Below, one piece after another: positions 43,801 to 52,346 of a stretch of 64,000 nt of DNA. The stretch spans positions 3,055,001 through 3,119,000 of the forward strand of contig NZ_JARUBM010000002.1 of NCBI RefSeq assembly GCF_029626175.1. The letters run 5' to 3'. The stretch's first letter is position 1, and every line of letters begins with the position of its first letter. Under the pieces are notes generated by a model. That model saw only the letters and a list, made by a program, of their open reading frames with translations, was not told the origin of the DNA and did no database searches. Source of the stretch: Micromonospora sp. WMMD1082 (GTDB lineage: Bacteria > Actinomycetota > Actinomycetes > Mycobacteriales > Micromonosporaceae). A program made the position numbers and the translations under genes.

Positions 43801-44234
43801 TGGTTTCCTTCCCGACGAGGGGTGTCGCGGGGCCGCCCCGCCGCCGCGCGCATTGCGGGCTGCCCTGCGGGCAGCACGGATCCGCGCCCGGCGTGCGGGG
43901 CGCCGCCACACACGGCAGTGAGTGAGGGAACAGACAGCAGTGCTCAGGTGGGCTGGTGCCCGGCCGCCGAGAAGTCGGGCGCCCGCGGCGGCGCCCTGCT
44001 CGGCGGTGAGCGTCGACACCGGTTGGTCGGCGGTCCCGGAACCACCGAGTCGGGCCGGCAGCACCGGGGCCGGCGATGGTGTGACACACCACCGGTGGTG
44101 ATCATGGGGCAGTGGCTGGGGGCGACCGGCCAGACGCGCCGGCGTCGGCGGGTGCGAGGACGGCGGTACCACGGGCAGCGGCCGGATCGGTGTTCGCGGC
44201 GCACACCTATGCCAGCCGGTAGCCTGCGCCGAGT
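43801..44234. other. Intergenic, possibly a decayed small gene
   Basis: 434 bp. On minus, fragments such as GSGTADQPVSTLTAEQGAAA have protein-like composition but have no start in frame, so no gene is called. Confidence 0.35.
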
Positions 44235-44663
44235 TCAGTCCAGCGGGTGCAGGCTGTGCGGTAGCCAGCGGTCATGGACGGTGGCCTCGTACACCCGGAT
44301 CGTGTGCGCGGCGGCGTCGATGAGGTACATCCATTCTGTGTCGTGGTGCCGTGCGGCGGTGGCGACGTGGCCACGCACCACTGGACCGCGGGCGACCAGC
44401 TGCTGCGTGGCCAGCGCGTGCCCGACACCGGCGACGGCGACGGTGGCCGCGGGTGGCCGGCGGTGCCGGCAGGTCGGGCACAGGCTGTGCCAGTCGCGGC
44501 TGAGCAGGCAGTCCACCGTGGCGGTGGTGTCGCGGCCGAAGTGGTCCGCCCAGATGACGCGCAGGGCGGCCACCGTGTCGCTGGGATGGCCCGCCCAGTG
44601 CAGGTAACGGGCGGTGAACGTGCCGTCGGCGGTGATCGCGCCGACGAGTGCCGGTTCGGACAA
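44235..44663 (-). CDS. Hypothetical protein, paralogue of the N-terminus of the 45992-48157 protein
   Basis: 142 residues, ATG 44663. Begins with LVGAITADGTFTARYLHWAG, then HFGRDTTATVDCLLSRDWHS, matching LVGILDPKQPDTVRVRYVHV and YLHDTTALVDGLLAHQWSYL of the 721-residue protein. Two CxxC-like pairs (LCPTCRHRR) suggest a metal site. It ends with a beta-rich segment HHDTEWMYLIDAAAHTIRVY, also shared with the larger protein (VSWVYVIDPEHATVTV). A small family confined to this island as far as can be seen here; role unknown. Confidence 0.65.
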   Translation of the reverse strand: MSEPALVGAITADGTFTARYLHWAGHPSDTVAALRVIWADHFGRDTTATVDCLLSRDWHSLCPTCRHRRPPAATVAVAGVGHALATQQLVARGPVVRGHVATAARHHDTEWMYLIDAAAHTIRVYEATVHDRWLPHSLHPLD

Positions 44664-44774
44664 GGGGTGTTCCTCTCGTCGTGTAATGGGGCCGGGGGGA
44701 GGCGGTCATGCCTCGGAAAGTCCCGGGCGTGGACCGCGTCCGATCGACCGGCGGTGTGGCGTTGTTCTCGGGGT

Positions 44775-45452
44775 TCAGCACCGCGGCGGGAGCAGGTCGG
44801 CTGCGGTGACCAGCCGTGGGTGACGGTGCAGTGGGGTGTCGGCGGCCTCGGCGTCGCTGACCTCGCCCGAGAAGGGCTTGTTGGCCTTCAGCAGGCGTGT
44901 GGCGGCGTTGCGCAGCGCGTCCGCCGACGGTGTGGTCGACTGCTCGATTTCCCAGAGGCCCTGGACGAGAGCTCGGCGGATGCCTTCGAGGTGGTCGTTT
45001 TCCTTCTGCAGCCGCATCCAGGCGCGCCCTTCGGCGAGGGCGACCTCGTCGAGGTCCTGGCTGCGGTAGCCGGCGGGGATCAGCGCGATCGCGGCGTGCA
45101 GCAGCCGGTGGGCGTCGATACGTTCGTGGTCGGCGCGGATCCGCTCTCGGATGGCGATGTCGTGGTAGTGCTCGACGACGTCGGCGGTGGTGGGCCCCTC
45201 TTCGCGGGGGACACCGTCCCAGCCGTGTTCGTACCAGGCGTTCAGCCAGTCGAGCAGTTCACGGACCTGTGCCCGTGTCAGCAGCACCGACCGGGACGAG
45301 GATTGGAAGTAGCTGCGGTGCCCGACGGCCAGCACGAGATCGTCGGACAGGGGCGGATGATGGCGGGGGCCGACGGTGAGCATGGTGTTGCCGACGTTGT
45401 GCACCTCGAACCTGCTGGTGCTAGCGCGGCGGGAAAGCCGATCGGTGGCCAT
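44775..45452 (-). CDS. Hypothetical protein (225 aa)
   Basis: ATG 45452 with AGGGAAG upstream. N-terminal beta region (RFEVHNVGNTMLTVGPRHHP), then VLLTRAQVRELLDWLNAWYE and a helical middle (DVVEHYHDIAIRERIRADHE, then AWMRLQKENDHLEGIRRALV) likely to form a coiled coil. No family recognised. The frame is open upstream into the decayed gene at 45559-45966. A 16-bp hairpin lies 24 bp upstream. Confidence 0.65.
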   Translation of the reverse strand: MATDRLSRRASTSRFEVHNVGNTMLTVGPRHHPPLSDDLVLAVGHRSYFQSSSRSVLLTRAQVRELLDWLNAWYEHGWDGVPREEGPTTADVVEHYHDIAIRERIRADHERIDAHRLLHAAIALIPAGYRSQDLDEVALAEGRAWMRLQKENDHLEGIRRALVQGLWEIEQSTTPSADALRNAATRLLKANKPFSGEVSDAEAADTPLHRHPRLVTAADLLPPRC

Positions 45453-45475
45453 GGTGGTCTTCCCTTGGGCTGGGC

Positions 45476-45513
45476 GCGCACCGTGCTGGCCGGGTTCGGC
45501 CAGCACGGTGCGC
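45476..45513 (-). terminator. Perfect 16-bp hairpin
   Basis: GCGCACCGTGCTGGCC (45476-45491) and GGCCAGCACGGTGCGC (45498-45513), loop GGGTTC. The longest perfect stem seen in the minus-strand cluster; between a decayed gene and the 225-residue gene. Confidence 0.6.
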
Positions 45514-45558
45514 ACAAACGGGTGGTGGGCGATGCGGCTGGCCGGGGATCCGCCGGTT

Positions 45559-45966
45559 ACGGGCGGGACGGCCGGAGTGGCGTCAGGGACCGGTCGGTGC
45601 GTGGCTGCCGGGGCCAGGTGCCGCCATAGCCACACCAGTTGCTTGAGGTGGTCGATGCCGGTGGCGCGGACCGTGATGAGCGCATCGCAACGGGATCCGC
45701 GCGGCTGCAGTTCGCCGAGCGCGTTGAGGCTGGGGACGTGCTCGGCGGGGTCAGCGGTGAGGTTGCGGGGCGCCCGCCGCGGTGGCGTGGTCGATCGCGG
45801 CGACGATCTGGCCAAGTTCCCTTTCTGTGGTGTCGATCCGCTGCCGCGGCGCGGATCAGGGCGTCGGCCAACGCGGTGGCGATGCGCCCCTGCGGTGCCG
45901 CGCAGCGAGCACCTCGAGTGTGATCCGTTCGTCGGTGTACTGGTCGGTGAGTCGTTCGATGCCGAT
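45559..45966 (-). pseudogene. Decayed gene with about three frameshifts
   Basis: Read with frame changes it gives GIERLTDQYTDERITLEVLA, then RIATALADALIRA, then RQRIDTTERELGQIVAAIDH, then NLTADPAEHVPSLNALGELQ, then DALITVRATGIDHLKQLVWL. Each piece is protein-like, in order, and on the strand of its neighbours. At least two of the shifts fall in runs of four G or C. No ATG or GTG precedes the first piece: AGGAG stands before an ATC codon at 45966. Probably non-functional. Confidence 0.5.
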
Positions 45967-45991
45967 CCCGGGTGCGCTCCTGGTGAGGGGG

Positions 45992-48157
45992 TCAGTGGGT
46001 GGGCGGCTGGTCGGGGCCGGACGGCGTGGGATGGTCGGTGGTGGCCGGGCTGTCGGTGAGGGCGCCGCCAGCGGCGATGCGGCCCAGTTCGAGGCCTTGG
46101 GCGGCGGTCAGCGTCGGCAGGCCGTCGACCGGCAGCCCGATCTCCCGGGCGAGTTCACGGAGCACGGCGCGCAGCAGTGCGCGGATCTGGTCGTCAGTCA
46201 TCTGTGGGTCGAGGGGGATCCCATCGCCGGCCGCCTGCTCGATCAGTTCGCCGCGGTCGAAGCGCTCGTACAGCGAGTCAGCGATGACGAAGGCGAGAAA
46301 CTGCCCCGGGTTGGGCTTCCGCTCGGTGACGGTGTGCATGCCGCTGTTGCTGGCCAGGGGCCGCCATGCCGTGCCGTTCCACCACTGCCACAGGTGGTCC
46401 CGCGGGTGCGGGTTCTCCAGCCGCAGCCGCTGACCGAGCTGGCTGCGCGCCAAGTGTCCGCGCGGGGCGGGCCACACCGGGAGTAGCCGCAGGATGGTGC
46501 CGTCGGCGTCGAGCAGCCGGGTCAGCACGGCGCGGTCGGCGGCGGCCCGGCGTGCCGCCTGCCCGACTTGGAACTCGGTGATCAGGGCGTCCAGGACCTG
46601 CGTCTCGGACACCGGCTGGCCGTGCTGGCGGCAGCCGGTGAGATAGGCGGCCCAGTCGTTGTGGTCGAACGCGGCACTGAGCCGAGACAGGTGGGAGCCG
46701 TCGGCGCTGGTGAGGGCCTCGGCGACCGGCGCGTCGTCCAGAGCCAAGGTGACCACGGACGTCGACGGGACACCGGGAGCGGCCTGCAGGTCGGTGACGT
46801 GTAGCCGGTCATGCGGAGCCCGCAGGCCGGTGTGAGGCAGGTCGACGAACCGCTGCTGGGCGCTCGGGGCGGGCAGGACTCCGACGACGTGCTCGCAGTC
46901 GTGCGGGTCGAGCGCCTGCCAGGCCCACGAGCCGCCCATCATCACGTATTGACCGTCCTGGTCCGGTTCGATCCGGGTCACCGCGTCGGGGTCACCGCTG
47001 ACCGCTGACTCGTCGACCACGATGGTGTCGCCGTCGAATCGCATCGTGGCGAACACCTCGGCCACGTGACCGTCGGCGTCGGCCGGGCCTCGGCCCAGGT
47101 CGATCAGCCACGCGCGGTGGCGCTCGCGCTGTACCTGCTGGTCGGCGACGATCGCCTCGGCCACCTGGCGAGAGCAGGTGAACACGGCGTACCCGTTCCA
47201 GGTGCCGGTCAGGACGCCGACGAACCCGACCGGCAGGGGCACCTCACCGGAGGGGTCGGTGGGATAGGACCAATCTCCGGCGAACACGCCGACGCCGCCG
47301 ATGCGCAACTGGTCCGGATGCAGATGCGACAGATTCCGGCCGGCACTGTCGGTAGCGCCGAGCAGGTTGCGGCAGTGCTCGACGACCCGGTCGGCCAGCG
47401 CGGCGGAAGCGGCGGCCCGCCACGCGTCGATGACCTCGGATCGGCGGGTGGGGGTCAGCCGTGACCAGGCCGGCGAATCGAACACGCGGGCGAGTTTCGC
47501 CGGTGCCGAGATCCGCAGATCGGGGGTGGGTTCGGTATCGGGCAGGGCCTGCAGGGCGTCGGGGGCGCCGGTCAGGATCCGCATCGCCGCGATGCGAGCC
47601 TGCGCGCGGGGGCCGTCGAGGGCGTGCTGTGCCCAGGTGTCGGCGAGGGACCGGCCGTGCGTGTCGCCTGCGCCGCGCGCCGCCGTGACCAGGTCGGCCG
47701 GTCGAGGCTCCTCGGTGTAGGACGTTTGCTGTGCGGGGTCGGTGAGGTGGTGCCGGGTGAGCGGCCGGCTGGGGTCGCCCGGGCCGTGGACGGTGACCGT
47801 CGCGTGTTCGGGATCGATGACGTAGACCCAGCTGACACCGTCGACCGCTGTTGGTAAGGGCAGAACCTGCACCTGGCTGCCGGCGTCGAATTCGCTGGCC
47901 ATGCCGATGCCGGGTACGGGCTGTTCGCCGGTGAATGTGATGGCGGTGTCCGTCGTGACGTCGCCGCCCAGGTACGACCACTGGTGGGCGAGCAGCCCGT
48001 CGACCAGGGCCGTGGTGTCGTGTAAGTAGGTGTGTGACCAGATCCAGTCCAGCGTCGGCAGGATGTAGTCGGGCGAACCGTCGACGTGGACGTAGCGGAC
48101 ACGGACAGTATCAGGCTGTTTGGGATCAAGGATCCCGACGAGGCAATTGGTACCCAC
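45992..48157 (-). CDS. Large hypothetical protein (721 aa), multi-domain
   Basis: GTG 48157. Residues 1-150 match the small protein at 44235-44663. A second domain (about 280-440: GGVGVFAGDWSYPTDPSGEV, then GVLTGTWNGYAVFTCSRQVA, then MRFDGDTIVVDESAVSG, then SWAWQALDPHDCEHVVGV) matches the protein at 61645-62061. The C-terminal part is helical (EFQVGQAARRAAADRAVLTR, then DQIRALLRAVLRELAREIGL). No catalytic motif or membrane segment seen. It looks like a fusion of modules that also exist as separate small proteins in the island. Function unknown. Confidence 0.75.
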   Translation of the reverse strand: MGTNCLVGILDPKQPDTVRVRYVHVDGSPDYILPTLDWIWSHTYLHDTTALVDGLLAHQWSYLGGDVTTDTAITFTGEQPVPGIGMASEFDAGSQVQVLPLPTAVDGVSWVYVIDPEHATVTVHGPGDPSRPLTRHHLTDPAQQTSYTEEPRPADLVTAARGAGDTHGRSLADTWAQHALDGPRAQARIAAMRILTGAPDALQALPDTEPTPDLRISAPAKLARVFDSPAWSRLTPTRRSEVIDAWRAAASAALADRVVEHCRNLLGATDSAGRNLSHLHPDQLRIGGVGVFAGDWSYPTDPSGEVPLPVGFVGVLTGTWNGYAVFTCSRQVAEAIVADQQVQRERHRAWLIDLGRGPADADGHVAEVFATMRFDGDTIVVDESAVSGDPDAVTRIEPDQDGQYVMMGGSWAWQALDPHDCEHVVGVLPAPSAQQRFVDLPHTGLRAPHDRLHVTDLQAAPGVPSTSVVTLALDDAPVAEALTSADGSHLSRLSAAFDHNDWAAYLTGCRQHGQPVSETQVLDALITEFQVGQAARRAAADRAVLTRLLDADGTILRLLPVWPAPRGHLARSQLGQRLRLENPHPRDHLWQWWNGTAWRPLASNSGMHTVTERKPNPGQFLAFVIADSLYERFDRGELIEQAAGDGIPLDPQMTDDQIRALLRAVLRELAREIGLPVDGLPTLTAAQGLELGRIAAGGALTDSPATTDHPTPSGPDQPPTH

Positions 48158-48191
48158 GGGTGCTCCTTCAGCAGGCTGGTGAGGTATTGAC

Positions 48192-48440
48192 TTATTGGTT
48201 GGGCTGGCGGTGGTGTGCCGTCGTCGGGCAGCGGGGGCGTCCAGGCGTGAGGCCCGAAGGCAGTGCTCGTTCGTGGTGCGGGTCCGCCTCGCAGCTCGTG
48301 CGGTACCCCGATGGCCGGGCTGCTGCGTATGTCACCGGTGGCGGGCTGTCGGGCGACGCTGCGGGTCTGCCTACGATCCGGTCGAGGAGGCGGTGACCTC
48401 GCCGCTCGTCGATCTGAGGCGCGTTGTTGAGGTCGACCAT
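48192..48440 (-). CDS. Small hypothetical protein downstream of the helicase (82 aa)
   Basis: ATG 48440, 8 bp after the helicase stop. MVDLNNAPQIDERRGHRLLD, then RIVGRPAASPDSPPPVTYAA; the end is Pro/Arg-rich. No clear Shine-Dalgarno, so expression would depend on coupling to the helicase. No family recognised. Confidence 0.4.
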   Translation of the reverse strand: MVDLNNAPQIDERRGHRLLDRIVGRPAASPDSPPPVTYAAARPSGYRTSCEADPHHERALPSGLTPGRPRCPTTAHHRQPNQ

Positions 48441-48448
48441 GGCGGGAG

Positions 48449-50752
48449 TTACTGGCCAATGCGCCAGGTCGGGCTGATCTCGTCGAGCGCGCGGATCCGG
48501 TCGGGCGCGAGTTGGCCGGCCCGAAGTTTGGCGCGTTGTGTCTTCAGCCAAGGGCCGAGGGGGTAGCCGTCGGCGGTCTTGTACCCGTTGGAGACGATCA
48601 GGTTGCCGTGGGCGCGGTGGTAGTGGGCGGCGGCGGCTAGGCCGAGGTTGAATCGCTGTTCGCGGTAGCCCCAGATGATGCCGAGTGCTTCGAGTGCGGC
48701 GATGCGGTCGGGGGCGAGAGTGCCGCGTTTGTAGAGCATGCGTTGGGCGATGATGAACTGGCCGAGGCGGTAGCCGTCTGCTTCGACGTGCCCGCCGGGG
48801 ACCCGCAGGTGGCCGTGGCGGGCATGGTAGGCGGTGGCGGCGGTGATGCCGCGTCGCCACATCTCCTCGTACGGGGACCATTCGATGCCGAGCGCCTCGA
48901 GGATGGCAGTACGGTCGGGGTCGGGCCGGCCGGCGTGATACGTCTTGCGTTGCGTGCGGATCCACTGGCCGAGCGGATATCCGTCGGGAGCGATGTATTC
49001 GGGGGAGACCCTGAGGTGGCCTTCCCGCTCGCGGAAGGCGATCGCGTGGGCGAGCCCGACCTGCCAGCGGACGCCCCGCGGATCCCATTGCATGCCGAGG
49101 GAGTCCAACGCGGCGATGCGGGCAGCGGCCAAGAGTCCCTTGCGACGGGCCTCGCGCTGGTGAGCCAGCCACCGGCCGAGGGCGTAGCCGCTGTCGGTGA
49201 CGTAGTCGACGGCGACGCCGAGGTGGCCGAAAGCGGCGTGGTAGGCGACGGCGGCGCCGTAGCCTCCCCACCACGGCGAGGTGGTGGCGGTGACCAGTCG
49301 GATCGTGAGGTGCTGTAGGTACTGCTCGACGTCGTAGCCGTCGGGAACCCGCACCACGATGTTGTCCGGGAGCGTCCATCGGTCGGCCGTGCCGGACTGG
49401 CGTTGCAGGTCGAGCGCTGCGGCCAGGGTCTCGTCGTGGGCGCGCAGCCCACGCACCACCTCCCAGATGGTGTCATAACCGACCAGGTCGGCTTGGGTGG
49501 CGGCGTCGGGTTGATCGGCTGCCAGGACCGGTACGAGGATGGTCGCGACTCCGCTGCCGGCCGGGTTACGGCGCAGTGCCCTGCCGATGGTCTGAATGAT
49601 GTCGATGGGTGACGTCTTGGGGCGGGCGAACACGACGCTGTCCACGGCGGGGATGTCGATGCCTTCGCCGAGGATTCGGGCGTTGGAGACGACCGTCCAG
49701 CCGCCGCCCGGCGGATCGGCCAGGTCGGCCAGCACCTCGCGGCGGTAGGTGCCGTCGTGGCGGCCGTCGACGTGGTGGCAGGTCACCGGCCGGGCCGGCT
49801 CCGTGGTGGTGGCTAGCGCGGCGAGGATGTCTGGCATCGCCTCGGCGAAGGCACGGGACGTGGCGATGCGCGGGTGGTAGACGATGGTGCGCTGCAGATC
49901 GAACTCGGCGGCGGCGCGCGCCATGGCGGCGACGACCATGGCGGTACGCAGCGGCCCGTCGGCGGCCTCGGTGCCGTTCGTCGCGCGTGGCCGGCCGGGG
50001 CCGGTGAGGCGGCGAAGCAGGGGCAGCAACTCGGCGCGGGTAACCGCCACGATGGCGATGCGGTAGTCATCGAGCCACTTGTCGGCGATGGCCTGGGCGA
50101 ACGGATAGCGGTAGAGGACCGGTCCGAACACCGCCGGGTCGTCCATCGATAGCGCGGCGGTGTCGTCGGCGGTGTCGCCGAGCCGTGGGGTGGCGGTCAG
50201 GTAGAGCCGACGGCGGGCCGGCAGCGTCGTGTCGTCATGCAGCAGGGCGGAGTGCTTGTCGTCGCGGCCGGCGGTGTGGTGGGCCTCGTCGACGACGAGG
50301 ATGTCGGCGACCCGGCCGACGCGGCGCATCGCCTGTCCGAGGAGCCCGGCGGAGCGGTGCGTGGTGACGATCAACCGCCGCCCCCGGGGCCTTTCGATGA
50401 GCCAGGAGGCGATCACATCGGGGTCGGTGGTGACGACGGCCGGCAGGTCCGCGCCGGCGACTTCTGGCTCGGATGTTCCATCATCGCCGCACACGGCCAG
50501 CACGCGGTCGCAGGCCCCGTCCCACACCTGCATGACCTGCGCAACAAGCGCGACTGTCGGGCACGCCACGACGATGGTGCCGTCGGCCGGGCACGTCTGC
50601 AGCGCCACGTGCGCCGCCGTGATGGTCTTGCCGGTCCCGCAGGCGGCGATGATCTGCCCGCGGCCGCCGGATTGCAGCGCGGCCGACGCCGCCTCAACAG
50701 CGGATACCTGCCACCCGTGGGCGTTCGGCATCGTGGTGGCGGTCGCGCTCAT
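48449..50752 (-). CDS. SF2 helicase with C-terminal helicase-associated repeats
   Basis: 767 residues from ATG 50752, which overlaps the upstream gene (ATGA). DEAD/DEAH-type helicase core: Q-like start NAHGWQVSAVEAASAALQ, Walker A IIAACGTGKTITAAH (about 37), DEAH box LVVDEAHHTAG (about 154), motif III LTATPR, motif V VVSNARILGEGIDIP, motif VI DIIQTIGRALRRN (about 392). After about residue 490 come four tandem helicase-associated (HA) domains, each with a pattern like GHLRVSPEYIAPDGYPLGQW and a following R-I-A-A-L-E/D. HA arrays bind DNA and are frequent in actinomycete mobile regions. Role unknown; a DNA-maintenance or defence task is possible. Confidence 0.88.
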   Translation of the reverse strand: MSATATTMPNAHGWQVSAVEAASAALQSGGRGQIIAACGTGKTITAAHVALQTCPADGTIVVACPTVALVAQVMQVWDGACDRVLAVCGDDGTSEPEVAGADLPAVVTTDPDVIASWLIERPRGRRLIVTTHRSAGLLGQAMRRVGRVADILVVDEAHHTAGRDDKHSALLHDDTTLPARRRLYLTATPRLGDTADDTAALSMDDPAVFGPVLYRYPFAQAIADKWLDDYRIAIVAVTRAELLPLLRRLTGPGRPRATNGTEAADGPLRTAMVVAAMARAAAEFDLQRTIVYHPRIATSRAFAEAMPDILAALATTTEPARPVTCHHVDGRHDGTYRREVLADLADPPGGGWTVVSNARILGEGIDIPAVDSVVFARPKTSPIDIIQTIGRALRRNPAGSGVATILVPVLAADQPDAATQADLVGYDTIWEVVRGLRAHDETLAAALDLQRQSGTADRWTLPDNIVVRVPDGYDVEQYLQHLTIRLVTATTSPWWGGYGAAVAYHAAFGHLGVAVDYVTDSGYALGRWLAHQREARRKGLLAAARIAALDSLGMQWDPRGVRWQVGLAHAIAFREREGHLRVSPEYIAPDGYPLGQWIRTQRKTYHAGRPDPDRTAILEALGIEWSPYEEMWRRGITAATAYHARHGHLRVPGGHVEADGYRLGQFIIAQRMLYKRGTLAPDRIAALEALGIIWGYREQRFNLGLAAAAHYHRAHGNLIVSNGYKTADGYPLGPWLKTQRAKLRAGQLAPDRIRALDEISPTWRIGQ

Positions 50753-51126
50753 GTCCTGCCACCGCGGCTCTGCCGCCGGTCCACATCGCGGAGCAGCGCA
50801 GGCACACCGGCACGGGCGCGCGTGGCGAGTGGCCGGCGTGGATTGTCGCGTCGGTGCGGCTGCCCGGGGGCGATCGCGGTCACCGGCGGGGTGAGCAGGA
50901 ACCGATCGCCGTGCGCCCACTCGGTCGTGGTTGCGCGGTCGACCGAGACGGCGGCGCAGCCGACAAGCGTCGACATGTCGTCACGTTCGAGCAGCGCGGG
51001 GATGACTAGATCGGCGAGCGGCGTGTGCAGGTAGGTGTGCGTCGCCTGCGCGATCCCGGCCAGTCGGATGCGGAGAGCGAAGGCGTGTCTGCAGCTGGCC
51101 AGGGACATTCCGGTGTGGAAGCTCAT
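50749..51126 (-). CDS. Hypothetical protein upstream of the helicase (125 aa)
   Basis: ATG 51126. MSFHTGMSLASCRHAFALRI, then THTYLHTPLADLVIPALLER and WAHGDRFLLTPPVTAIAPG; the last 35 residues are Arg-rich. Overlaps the helicase start by 4 nt, so it is probably co-translated and may be a partner. No family recognised. A 10-bp perfect hairpin (51152-51176) precedes it. Confidence 0.55.
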   Translation of the reverse strand: MSFHTGMSLASCRHAFALRIRLAGIAQATHTYLHTPLADLVIPALLERDDMSTLVGCAAVSVDRATTTEWAHGDRFLLTPPVTAIAPGQPHRRDNPRRPLATRARAGVPALLRDVDRRQSRGGRT

Positions 51127-51151
51127 CGGGCCACCTCCGGGCAGGTGGTGT

Positions 51152-51176
51152 CCGGCGGCGCGGGGTGCGCCGCCGG
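51152..51176 (-). terminator. Perfect 10-bp hairpin
   Basis: CCGGCGGCGC (51152-51161) and GCGCCGCCGG (51167-51176), loop GGGGT, 25 bp before ATG 51126. Confidence 0.5.
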
Positions 51177-51196
51177 TGGAGCGGTGTGGGGCGGCG

Positions 51197-51586
51197 CTAA
51201 GAGGTTGGGGCTGGTGTGCGGTCAGAGGCGGACGATGGTGGGTTGGCCTCCGGCGTGGACGCGGACGGCGCGGCGGTGACCGGCTGCCCGACGGCCGCCG
51301 CGTGGTCGATCAGCGGCGCCCGGCCGGATACCCGCGCGGGCGGTCCCGTGGCGCGGCCTCGCGCGCTCGGCGTGCGGCGTCGGGCGGTGTGTGCCGCCTG
51401 CTGCGCGGTGAGGGCGGGCGGGCAGGGGCAGGTGGGCGTGTCGGCGCTGAGCGGGCTGGTGCAGCGGCCGTCGTGGCCGGGTTGGTGTGTGGCGGTGACG
51501 TCGGCGGCCAGCCGCCACAGCAGGACGTCATCGGCGCCGGCGGGGACTGGCAGGCGGGTAGAGGGATGCGAGCGGGGGGCGTGCAT
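51197..51586 (-). CDS. Small Cys/His protein (129 aa)
   Basis: ATG 51586. Contains ADDVLLWRLAADVTATHQPG followed by HDGRCTSPLSADTPTCPCPP, a WRxAxDVxxxHxPxxDGxC pattern I associate with short actinomycete proteins that carry C-x-C zinc-knuckle-like motifs. The C-terminus is Ala/Pro-rich. Weak ribosome site. Function unknown. Confidence 0.5.
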   Translation of the reverse strand: MHAPRSHPSTRLPVPAGADDVLLWRLAADVTATHQPGHDGRCTSPLSADTPTCPCPPALTAQQAAHTARRRTPSARGRATGPPARVSGRAPLIDHAAAVGQPVTAAPSASTPEANPPSSASDRTPAPTS

Positions 51587-51831
51587 GACGGAGGCCCTTT
51601 CGCGGCGGTCGGCACGGTCTGCGGTGGTCGCCACCCGGCTGGTGCGCGGGGCCGGGTTCGAGCAGGGAGACGGTCCCGACGGCCTCGGCCTGGGTGGTGG
51701 CCAGGACAGATCGATGCTCGACTTTCCGCGACACGCAAGTCGTTGCTGGTTGCGGGATGCCAAGCCGGCGCGCGTTCGTAGTCCGGCGGCGAGGTGCCGG
51801 AGGCGGCGTGTGGTGCTGGGCGGTGGTTGGG

Positions 51832-52062
51832 CTAGTCCTGCGGCTGCCAGTTCGGGCGGTGGATCCTGCCCACGTTCGGGTTGATCAGCTAGTAGCCCTC
51901 GCAGCCGATCACCACGGTGGCTCCCCGCGCGGTGTGGTCGTCGTCCTGCGGCTGCGGTATCTGCCCGCACTCCGGGCGGGTCGGCGAGAGGTAGGGCTCC
52001 AGGGCCGGGTCGCGGCGGATCACCGCTCGGATGACCGCAGCGAGGTGTGCGCGGGCCGCCAC
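51832..52062 (-). pseudogene. Small protein interrupted by an amber codon
   Basis: GTG 52062 reads 57 residues (MAARAHLAAVIRAVIRRDPA, ending ARGATVVIGCEGY) to TAG at 51889-51891. The same frame continues LINPNVGRIHRPNWQPQD to a second TAG at 51832. The continuation looks coding, and the first TAG may replace a tryptophan codon (GYW). Alternatively the 57-residue form is the product. No ribosome site is obvious. Confidence 0.45.
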
Positions 52063-52346
52063 GCCGTCGTCACTGCCGAGTTACCAGGTCGGCTCTGCGA
52101 GCGGACGACGGCGCGGCGGGCCTGCGCATCGCGGTGATTGACGATCTTAGAGACGGCGAGTAGCAGACTGGTTCGCGTACGGGTTCGTGGCCGTACCGCC
52201 CAGGTCACCCGCTGTGTCGGACTGTCGGATGCGGCAACGGTCGGGCGTGGTCGCCGGTGAGTGCGGGCAGCGGGTACCTCCTTGGGCCCTCCGACGCGGT
52301 TCTGCTGTCGGCGCGGGGTTTCTCGGAGCTGGCGTGGTTACTCCTG
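52063..52346. other. Intergenic, nothing recognised
   Basis: About 280 bp downstream of the DprA-like gene; no supported ORF. Confidence 0.4.

Noticed and set aside
43944..44204. 86-codon minus-strand ORF in the gap after the zinc-knuckle gene
   Set aside because: Arg/Pro-rich and no ribosome site.
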